The translations under genes and the position numbers were made by a program. DNA of 64,000 nt, from the NCBI GenBank assembly GCA_963834965.1, contig CAWIEI010000003.1, positions 1-64,000 of the forward strand, read 5' to 3'. This document shows positions 58,447 through 64,000 of this stretch, in pieces. Every line of letters begins with the position of its first letter. Position 1 is the first letter of the stretch. The DNA is from Fodinibacter sp963834965 (lineage in GTDB: Bacteria; Actinomycetota; Actinomycetes; Actinomycetales; Dermatophilaceae). Below the pieces are notes generated by a model. That model saw only the letters and a program-made list of their open reading frames with translations. It was not told the DNA's origin and did not search any database.

Positions 58447-59240
58447 ACGCCGTGTCCGACCCCGTCGCGGTCTACCTCGACCGGTTGGCGACCCGGCTCT
58501 CCGGCCCACCCGATCACGTCCACGGACTCCTGGATGAGACCGCGGCGCACCTGGACAACGCGGTGGCCGACCTGGTGGCTGCGGGCAGCGACCCGCTGGT
58601 CGCCCGGCACGAGGCGGTCGTGCGGTTCGGCGAGGTGCCCGTGGTGGCCCGTGCGATGAACGGGGCCACCAGGGCCCGCTACCGGCGCCCGGCGGTCCGC
58701 GAGGCGACCACGGCCGGGCTGGCGGTCACGGCCGCGGGGCTGCTCGCCATGGGCGTGGTGGGGCTGCTGGCTCGGGCAGCGGCAGCCCTGACCTCCACCA
58801 CCGCAGTGTTCGGCCTGCCGGCCGGGGCCCACCTGCCGGTCACGTCGTGCCAGCACTGGCTCAGCGCCCAACCCGCTGCCGCGAGCTGCCGCCAGGCCGC
58901 CACCCTCGAAGCCGCCGCCGACCTCACCCTCGGCTTGGCCGTGGCGGGTGTGGCGGGCCTGGTTCTGGCCGTCTTGGTCGTGGTGCTGCAGCGCGGCGCC
59001 GGGCCGCGCACCGGGCTGGTGCCCGAGCGCACCGGGCCCGCCCTGGCTGCCGTCGCCTTCGGAGTCGGCGCCTTGGGAACCGCGCTCCTGGCCGCCGACG
59101 ACGCGGTCATCTCCGCGCTGTGGGGCGCCGGCCTGTTCTGGGTGGCCTCGGCCGTCTGTTTCCTGGCGGCCTTGGGCAGCGGCATCCTGCTGTTGCGGTC
59201 CAGCCCCCTGCGCCTTCGCCACGGCCCCGCCCAGCCATGA
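58443..59240 (+). CDS. HAAS/permease-prefix-domain membrane protein
   Basis: A 265-residue protein. The first 80 residues form a helical HAAS-type domain (YLDRLATRLSGPPDHVHGLLDETAAHLDNAVADLV, starting about 10; then EAVVRFGEVPVVARAM). Six hydrophobic segments follow (about 88-115, 160-185, 200-222, 228-250 are clearest). Such proteins are PadR-regulated sensors or transport accessories in actinobacteria and firmicutes. GTG overlaps padR; ATGA overlap with the next gene. Confidence 0.75.
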   Translation: MNAVSDPVAVYLDRLATRLSGPPDHVHGLLDETAAHLDNAVADLVAAGSDPLVARHEAVVRFGEVPVVARAMNGATRARYRRPAVREATTAGLAVTAAGLLAMGVVGLLARAAAALTSTTAVFGLPAGAHLPVTSCQHWLSAQPAAASCRQAATLEAAADLTLGLAVAGVAGLVLAVLVVVLQRGAGPRTGLVPERTGPALAAVAFGVGALGTALLAADDAVISALWGAGLFWVASAVCFLAALGSGILLLRSSPLRLRHGPAQP

Positions 59241-59617
59241 GCGACGCAGCCCGAGCCGGCCAGCACCGGGTGGCCAGCGGCTGGCGGTACGCCGGACTCG
59301 TCGCGCTCGGGGCGACCCTCGGGCTGCTCGGGGCGCGCTATGTGCTCGTCGGGTCCGGCCTGAGCCTGGTCCCCTGGGGTCTGGTCGCGGTTCTGGTCGG
59401 CGTCCTGGCCCATTCCCGCCGTGCGGCACTGGCGGGTGCGGCGGCGTACGGCTGCGCTCTGGCATTCACCTTCATGGTCGCCGGCTACGACGGCGGCGCG
59501 CCCGTGCTGTCGAGGCTGCCGTTCTTCGCCATCCTCGGCCTGGTCGGCGCAGCCTGCGCGGCTCTGTTGGCTCTGGCGGGGTCACTCGTCGCGACCACCA
59601 TCCACCGCCGGACCTGA
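59237..59617 (+). CDS. Small membrane protein of the padR operon
   Basis: 126 residues with four hydrophobic helices (about 17-38, 43-60, 65-83, 92-118). No motif recognised. Overlaps the preceding gene by 4 bp, so it is the third gene of the padR operon and probably part of the same membrane complex. Confidence 0.6.
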   Translation: MSDAARAGQHRVASGWRYAGLVALGATLGLLGARYVLVGSGLSLVPWGLVAVLVGVLAHSRRAALAGAAAYGCALAFTFMVAGYDGGAPVLSRLPFFAILGLVGAACAALLALAGSLVATTIHRRT

Positions 59618-59708
59618 CTCACGCGCCGAACTCGACGCGTCGACGGTTACCGTGGCCCGCGGCGCCGCATTTTTGTGGAAGACCAATGCCCCTTCGTAGA
59701 GGAGAGCC

Positions 59709-60479
59709 GTGGCCTACTTTCACCGCACCGGAAGAAGCACCTTTCGTCCGAGCGAACACGTCGGGGGTGGCTGGACGCCGCACGAGCAGCACATCGCGCC
59801 GGCGCTCGGGCTCCTGGTCCACGTCATCGAGACCGACCGGGACGCCAGGCGCGGCGATGACCTGGTGGTGGCCCGGGTGTCCTTCGACATCCTGGGCACG
59901 TTACCGATCGACGAGGTGACCACCACGGTCACCGTCATCAGGCCGGGCCGCACCATCGAGCTGGTCGAGGGCCGCCTCGCCCACGGCGGGCGAGACGCGG
60001 TGCTGGTGCGCGCGTGGCTCATGCAGCGTCGCGACACTGCGGGGCTGGCCGGGTCCGCGATGCCCAGCATCCCGGCCGCACGGGACATGCCGGCCTGGGA
60101 TGCGTCCTCTCTGTGGCCCGGCGGCTTCATCGCCACGGCCGAAGTCCGACGTGCTGAGCTGGAGCCCGGGAGGGCAGCGTTCTGGGTCCGTACCCCGCTA
60201 CCCCTGCTGGCCGAGGAGCCGACCAGTGCCCTGGCGCGAGCGGTCGGCCTGTTCGACATCGCCAACGGGATGACGGTGCGCGCCCGACCCGACGAGGTCA
60301 CCTTCCCTAACCTCGACCTGACCGCGCACCTGTTCGACCAGCCCGAAGGAGACTGGGTGGGCTTCGACACGACGGTCAGCTTCGGACCCGACGGAGTCGG
60401 TCTGACCAGCAGCGTGCTTCATGACCACCGTGGCCCGGTGGGCACCCTCGCCCAGGTCCTCACGCTCCGCCCGACCTGA
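59709..60479 (+). CDS. Acyl-CoA thioesterase-like double-hotdog protein
   Basis: A 256-residue protein with two hotdog halves. FRPSEHVGGGWTPHEQHIAPALGLLVHVIE (starting about 12) and VSFDILGTLP then VTVIRPGRTIELVEGRL form the first half; LTAHLFDQPEGDWVGFDTTVSFGPDGVGL (starting about 203), followed by SSVLHDHRGPVGTLAQ, is the typical end of the second. Presumed to hydrolyse acyl-CoA; substrate unknown. GTG start with GGAGAG 3-8 nt upstream. Confidence 0.75.
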   Translation: MAYFHRTGRSTFRPSEHVGGGWTPHEQHIAPALGLLVHVIETDRDARRGDDLVVARVSFDILGTLPIDEVTTTVTVIRPGRTIELVEGRLAHGGRDAVLVRAWLMQRRDTAGLAGSAMPSIPAARDMPAWDASSLWPGGFIATAEVRRAELEPGRAAFWVRTPLPLLAEEPTSALARAVGLFDIANGMTVRARPDEVTFPNLDLTAHLFDQPEGDWVGFDTTVSFGPDGVGLTSSVLHDHRGPVGTLAQVLTLRPT

Positions 60480-60518
60480 GCTCGTCGCGGGCATCCTCCA
60501 GCGGGTACCGAGACCCGG

Positions 60519-60620
60519 TCAGTCCCGGTCCGTGAAGCGGGCCACCACCCAGATCACCCCGACGGCGAGCAGCCCCGCGAGCAGCAGGGTGTAGATCTCG
60601 GCGGTAGGCATGGCCCACAT
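60519..60620 (-). CDS. Very short single-helix membrane peptide (possible)
   Basis: 33 codons on the minus strand: a polar start, one hydrophobic helix (IYTLLLAGLLAVGVIWVVA) and a charged end (RFTDRD). Composition is unlike GC-skew shadow frames. A second ATG at 60611 is possible. Small-protein genes of this kind are often missed; no expression evidence. Confidence 0.35.
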   Translation of the reverse strand: MWAMPTAEIYTLLLAGLLAVGVIWVVARFTDRD

Positions 60621-60706
60621 GATGACAGGCACTCTCGAGCGCTCGTTCTCGGTCAGCTCGGTCACGCCCAGACGCACCGACCGCCGGGCACCGCGCCGCG
60701 AGAGTC

Positions 60707-60751
60707 GTCAACCTGAGTTGACGGGGCCGGATGTTGTCAACTAAGGTTGAC
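60707..60751 (+). promoter_or_regulatory. Twin operators GTCAAC-N4-GTTGAC with -10 box
   Basis: Two 16-bp palindromes of the same form at 60707-60722 and 60736-60751, 29 bp start to start. The second encloses the -10 box TAAGGT (60742-60747), 7 nt before the GTG at 60755. The next gene encodes a small HTH protein, the likely ligand. Repression of a leaderless promoter is the simplest model. Confidence 0.65.
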
Positions 60752-60754
60752 GGC

Positions 60755-60967
60755 GTGAGCAGCGACATCCACACGGCCATCGGCGCCGCAGAGGGCGGCG
60801 AGCCGCTGCCCGAGCTGCGCCGGCTGCAGGCCCTGCACGCCGACCTCGCCCGCGCCGAGGCGGAGCAGGTGCGCCGGGCCCGGGCGCAGGGATACTCCTG
60901 GGTCGCGATCGCCGGCGCCCTCGGCGTCAGCAGGCAGGCCGTGCACAAGAAGTACGGTCGTCGGTAG
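60755..60967 (+). CDS. Small helix-turn-helix regulator
   Basis: A 70-residue protein. Helical first half (ELRRLQALHADLARAEAEQVRRARA) and a clear HTH at the end, GYSWVAIAGALGVSRQAVHKKYG (starting about 45). This short family is common in actinobacteria and usually adjoins the gene it controls. GTG start fixed by the -10 box. The ABC exporter gene starts 42 bp downstream. Confidence 0.85.
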   Translation: MSSDIHTAIGAAEGGEPLPELRRLQALHADLARAEAEQVRRARAQGYSWVAIAGALGVSRQAVHKKYGRR

Positions 60968-61009
60968 GGCTCTGGCCCGCTCTTCGGCATCAATCGGCAG
61001 GGAACCCGT

Positions 61010-62935
61010 ATGTCCAGCACCCCCACCCCCACCCGCGGTCGCCGTGGTCGCCGTGGTCGACGCGCGCCTGACGAGGGCCCGCGCGCGAGCCTGAAGCAGC
61101 TGCTGCCCTTCCTCGCCGAACACCGTCGCGTGCTCGGCATCGTCGTGCTCCTGAGCATCCTCGGCGCGATCGCGACCCTCGCGCAGCCGCTGCTGGTGGG
61201 CCTGCTCATCCGCCGTGTGCAGGCCGGCCAGCCGTTGGGCTTGGCCGTCTGGGGCGTCTTCGTGCTGGTCGTCGCGGCATCCGTCATCAGCGGTTTCCAG
61301 CACTTCCTGTTGCAGCGCACCGGCACCGCGGTGGTCTACTCGTCGCGGCGCCAGCTGATCGGGCGCATCCTGCACCTGCCGATCAGCGAGTTCGACGCGC
61401 GGCGCACGGGCGATCTCGTCTCGCGGGTCGGCACCGACACGACCCTGCTGTACGCCGTGCTCACCCAGGGCCTCGCGGATGCCGTCGGCAACAGCCTGGT
61501 CTTCGTCGGCGCCCTCGTGGCGATGGCGCTCATCGACCCCGCCCTGTTGGCCCTCATCGTGGTCGTGATCGGTCTGTCGATCGGGGGCGTCGTGCTGCTC
61601 AGTGGGCGGATTCGCACCGCCACGAGAGACCAGCAGGAGAAGGTGGGCGAGCTCGCCTCTGGCGTGGAGCGATCCGTCGGTTCGATCCGCACCGTGCGCG
61701 CGGCCGGAGCCAGCCACCGCGAGGAGGTCGCGATCTCGGGGCTGGCCGGGGAGGCCTACGACCAGGGCGTGCGGATCGCCAGGGTGTCGGCGCTCATCGT
61801 GCCGATCGCGGGCATCGCGCTGCAGCTGTCGCTGCTCGTCGTGCTCGGGGTCGGCGGCCTGCGGGTCGCCTCCGGCGCCATCACCATCGCCGCGCTCGTC
61901 ACCTTCATCATGTTCCTGTTCCTGCTGATCTCCCCACTGGGGTCGACCTTCGGCGCGATCACGTCGGTCAACCAGGCGCTCGGCGCGCTCGGCCGCATCC
62001 AGGAGATCCTCGACCTGCCGACCGAGACGCAGGGGGATGCCGCGCTCGCGGTGCGCGTGCGAGACGCCGACGACCGTCGCGCCGGCTCGCCCGACACGGC
62101 GATCGAGTTCCGAGACGTGCACTTCCGCTACCCGGAGGCCGTCGTTGCCGCACGGCACACGGCGGAGTCCGAGGCGCTCGCCGTCCTCGAGAACGCGCAC
62201 GTCGACGCCTACTCCAGGTCGGGGACCGGCGACCTCGCGCCCACCCCGATCGCCGGAGAGGTGCTCGCGGGAGTGTCCTTCTCGGTGCCGCGGGGCTCTC
62301 GGGTGGCCCTGGTCGGGCCGTCCGGAGCCGGGAAGAGCACGACCCTCGCCCTCATCGAACGCTTCTACGACCCGTCGGACGGCGTCGTGCTGATCGACGG
62401 TGAAGACTCGCGCACCCTCGACCGTGCCGCCCTGCGCGCCCGATTGGGCTACGTCGAGCAGGACGCCCCGACCCTCGCGGGGACGATCGCCGAGAACCTG
62501 CGGCTGGCCTCGCCCGAGGCGTCCGATGACGACTGCGAGCGCGTGCTGCGCGCCGTGAACCTGGCCGAGGTGCTCGAGCGCAACCCTCTCGGCGTGCACG
62601 CTCCGGTCGGCGAGAGCGGCGTCATGCTCTCGGGTGGCGAGCGCCAGCGCCTCGCGATCGCCCGTGCGCTGCTGGCCGCACCTCCTATCCTGCTGCTGGA
62701 CGAGTCGACCTCCTCACTGGACGGCCTCAACGAGCAGCGCATGCGCGACGCGATCGACGCCGTCGCGACCGATCGCACCCTCATCGTGATCGCCCACCGC
62801 CTGTCGACCGTCGTCGACAGCGACCACATCGTCGTCATGGACCACGGAAAGGTCGTCGGTCAGGGCACGCACTCCGACCTCGTCGACTCCACGCCGCTCT
62901 ACCGCGATCTCGCCCGGCATCAGCTGCTGGTCTGA
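61010..62935 (+). CDS. ABC exporter, fused membrane and ATPase domains
   Basis: A 641-residue half-transporter. After an Arg-rich start, six helices (about 40-330) form the exporter membrane domain. The ATPase has Walker A GPSGAGKST (about 438), signature LSGGERQRLA (about 543), Walker B ILLLDEST (about 563) and the H-loop IAHRLS (about 596). A 45-residue insertion separates the first beta strands from Walker A. It is alone, so a homodimer is expected. Drug or lipid export is likely; HTH-controlled expression fits drug response. Confidence 0.9.
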   Translation: MSSTPTPTRGRRGRRGRRAPDEGPRASLKQLLPFLAEHRRVLGIVVLLSILGAIATLAQPLLVGLLIRRVQAGQPLGLAVWGVFVLVVAASVISGFQHFLLQRTGTAVVYSSRRQLIGRILHLPISEFDARRTGDLVSRVGTDTTLLYAVLTQGLADAVGNSLVFVGALVAMALIDPALLALIVVVIGLSIGGVVLLSGRIRTATRDQQEKVGELASGVERSVGSIRTVRAAGASHREEVAISGLAGEAYDQGVRIARVSALIVPIAGIALQLSLLVVLGVGGLRVASGAITIAALVTFIMFLFLLISPLGSTFGAITSVNQALGALGRIQEILDLPTETQGDAALAVRVRDADDRRAGSPDTAIEFRDVHFRYPEAVVAARHTAESEALAVLENAHVDAYSRSGTGDLAPTPIAGEVLAGVSFSVPRGSRVALVGPSGAGKSTTLALIERFYDPSDGVVLIDGEDSRTLDRAALRARLGYVEQDAPTLAGTIAENLRLASPEASDDDCERVLRAVNLAEVLERNPLGVHAPVGESGVMLSGGERQRLAIARALLAAPPILLLDESTSSLDGLNEQRMRDAIDAVATDRTLIVIAHRLSTVVDSDHIVVMDHGKVVGQGTHSDLVDSTPLYRDLARHQLLV

Positions 62936-63061
62936 CCCGCCACCTCGAACTGCCTTCTCGGCGTGAGGTATCACCTCGTCGTGGTCTGCCCTCCTGAGCA
63001 GTGGCTCGGCGGGGGCCGAGCATGCGCACTTGAACAACGGGGCGTGACCAGCAGCGGCGAC

Positions 63062-63760
63062 ATGGGGGAGCACTGGCTCATCGCGAGATACAACACGAAC
63101 CGATTACCCAGCGACGCACTGACAACCGCTGACGGGACGGTGCTCGGACGGCGTCGCCCCGCTGAACCGGGCCGTCGCCGCGTGGCTCCTCTGCGGATCC
63201 GGTCCGAGGCCGTTGTCGGCCGGGTCCTGCTTCGCGTGGCTCCGGCCGCCGCGGTGGCGCTTCGGCTGTCGCTGGGCCTGGTCTTCGTGTGGTTCGGAGC
63301 ACTGAGGCTCGCTGGAGACTCGCCGGTCGTCCCGCTCGTGAGCCCGACCCTGCCGTGGGCGAATCCGGCGGCTGTCGTGCCGTTGCTGGGCGCTGTGGAG
63401 GTTGGTCTCGGCATCGGACTGCTCGTCGGAAGAACCCAACGGTTGCTACTGCCCGCCCTGGCCGCGCATCCTGCCGACACGTTCTTGACGTTCCTGATGG
63501 CGCCCGGCCTGACCATGCAGGGAGGAAATCCCTTGTTGCTCACGGCGGATGGCGAGTTCGTGCTGAAGAATGCCGTGCTCATCTCGGCCGCGATCCTGCT
63601 GGCCTGCACGTCACGGGCAGCGAGTGAAGGGCCACCGCCAGCTCGGCCCCGGATGCGGCTGACAGCCCAGCCGCACGGGAACGTCGCGTCGAGTGCGGAT
63701 CGCGGTGCGCTGCAGGGCCTGGTCGCCCGCGCGAGAAGGCCGCATGGAGCGAGTAGGTGA
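63062..63760 (+). CDS. DUF417/DoxX-like membrane protein
   Basis: A 232-residue protein if the ATG at 63062 is used. Residues about 60-180 contain four hydrophobic helices with VFVWFGALRLAGDSPVVPLVSPTLPW and LTFLMAPGLTMQGGNPLLLTADGEFVLKN, the pattern of the DUF417 family (YkgB-like). N- and C-terminal ends are Arg-rich and may be non-coding; a GTG at 63182 is a good alternative start. Function unknown. Confidence 0.65.
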   Translation: MGEHWLIARYNTNRLPSDALTTADGTVLGRRRPAEPGRRRVAPLRIRSEAVVGRVLLRVAPAAAVALRLSLGLVFVWFGALRLAGDSPVVPLVSPTLPWANPAAVVPLLGAVEVGLGIGLLVGRTQRLLLPALAAHPADTFLTFLMAPGLTMQGGNPLLLTADGEFVLKNAVLISAAILLACTSRAASEGPPPARPRMRLTAQPHGNVASSADRGALQGLVARARRPHGASR

Positions 63761-63776
63761 TACCAGTTTGGTACCA
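63761..63776 (+). promoter_or_regulatory. Operator/promoter of the antitoxin gene
   Basis: TACCA-GTT-TGGTA inverted repeat (63761-63773) overlapping the palindrome TGGTACCA (63769-63776); the -10-like TACCAT (63772-63777) is 6 nt before the ATG at 63784. Ribbon-helix-helix antitoxins bind such short palindromes. Confidence 0.5.
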
Positions 63777-63783
63777 TCGCTCC

Positions 63784-63987
63784 ATGGCCATGACGTTGCG
63801 ACTGACTGATGACGACGAGCACGCTCTCGCCCTGCTGGCCGAGGCCCAGGGGATCAGCAAGCAAGAGGCAACCGTGCGCGCCATCCGCGAGGCGGCGGCT
63901 CGTCGTGTTCACCAGGACCGCGTCAGCGAGCTCTCCGCCGCGGCCCGTGCTCGCTACGCCGACGTGCTCGAGCGCCTCGGCCGGTGA
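63784..63987 (+). CDS. Ribbon-helix-helix antitoxin
   Basis: A 67-residue protein starting AMTLRLTDDDEHALALLAEAQG (MTLRL strand, then two helices), with SKQEATVRAIREAAARR as the second helix pair: a CopG/RHH DNA-binding fold. It overlaps the start of a second ORF by 4 bp (GTGA), the usual antitoxin-toxin arrangement. It would repress its own promoter. Confidence 0.8.
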   Translation: MAMTLRLTDDDEHALALLAEAQGISKQEATVRAIREAAARRVHQDRVSELSAAARARYADVLERLGR

Positions 63988-64000
63988 CGTCCTACCTCTC
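63984..64000 (+). CDS. Start of probable toxin gene (cut by window end)
   Basis: GTG at 63984 in an overlapping frame gives Val-Thr-Ser-Tyr-Leu before the window ends. Doc-type toxins paired with RHH antitoxins often begin with a Tyr-Leu like this, but five residues cannot prove it. Confidence 0.35.

Noticed and set aside
1..64000. tRNA, rRNA, transposase or phage genes
   Set aside because: Gaps were checked by eye for tRNA-like cloverleaf ends, and products for transposase or integrase motifs; none were convincing. An Infernal/tRNAscan run would settle the RNA part.

Overview
The window is GC-rich (roughly 70% by eye) actinobacterial DNA. GTG starts, 1-8 bp start/stop overlaps (ATGA, GTGA) and strong G/C in third codon positions are everywhere. 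The gene families (actinobacterial complex I order, KorAB, deazaflavin-dependent nitroreductase, ECF42 with a DGPF/YCII protein, 70-residue HTH proteins) fit a Micrococcales-type actinomycete, perhaps near Intrasporangiaceae. That placement is inference from gene style, not from a marker gene. I saw no rRNA, tRNA, CRISPR array or insertion sequence.

Region by region: (1) 1-13.2 kb is the end of a standard nuo operon (end of nuoE, then nuoFGHIJKLMN) followed, translationally coupled, by a long-chain polyprenyl diphosphate synthase that probably makes the menaquinone side chain. (2) 13.2-13.8 kb is a 600-bp non-coding patch with two families of palindromic repeats. (3) 13.8-25.8 kb is metabolic and accessory: an MFS transporter, a PLP-type amino-acid racemase/aldolase-fold protein, a sugar-lactone oxidase, a DUF2804 protein, an acyltransferase, a metallo-beta-lactamase-fold hydrolase, a 1670-residue alpha-mannosidase/beta-glucosidase fusion and an F420-type nitroreductase-like protein. 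(4) 25.8-30.6 kb holds a potassium channel, RarD, and 2-oxoglutarate:ferredoxin oxidoreductase korBA.

(5) 31.1-47 kb is a second complex I cluster (nuoA, B, C, H, I, J, K, L, M, N) that lacks nuoD and the whole NADH module nuoEFG. Between its nuoA and nuoB lies a 6.3-kb module: a membrane-bound single-module peptide synthetase of the Pls/PosA (epsilon-poly-lysine synthetase) architecture, a coupled M1-type zinc aminopeptidase, three 95-bp-spaced palindromic repeats, and a divergent 4'-phosphopantetheinyl transferase able in principle to activate the synthetase. With korAB next door this is the most unusual part of the window: a plausible cationic homo-polyamide system sitting inside a ferredoxin-type respiratory cluster.

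(6) 47-54.6 kb: HtpX protease, two cytosolic-looking peptidoglycan-binding-repeat proteins, an SGNH hydrolase, a LigD-type phosphoesterase fused to a ligase domain that has lost its catalytic lysine, a YCII protein with its ECF42 sigma factor, an S51-type peptidase and a hypothetical protein. (7) 54.6-56.6 kb is a weak, partly lower-GC patch with a broken sigma factor and small cysteine-rich ORFs. (8) 56.5-64 kb: an alpha/beta hydrolase, a small YCII/MIase-like protein, a PadR/membrane-protein operon with a start-site operator, a thioesterase, an HTH gene with twin GTCAAC-N4-GTTGAC operators ahead of an ABC exporter, a DUF417-like membrane protein, and the start of a ribbon-helix-helix toxin-antitoxin pair cut by the window end. 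Many genes have a TANNNT hexamer 6-8 nt before the start codon, which suggests leaderless transcripts and was used to choose starts.
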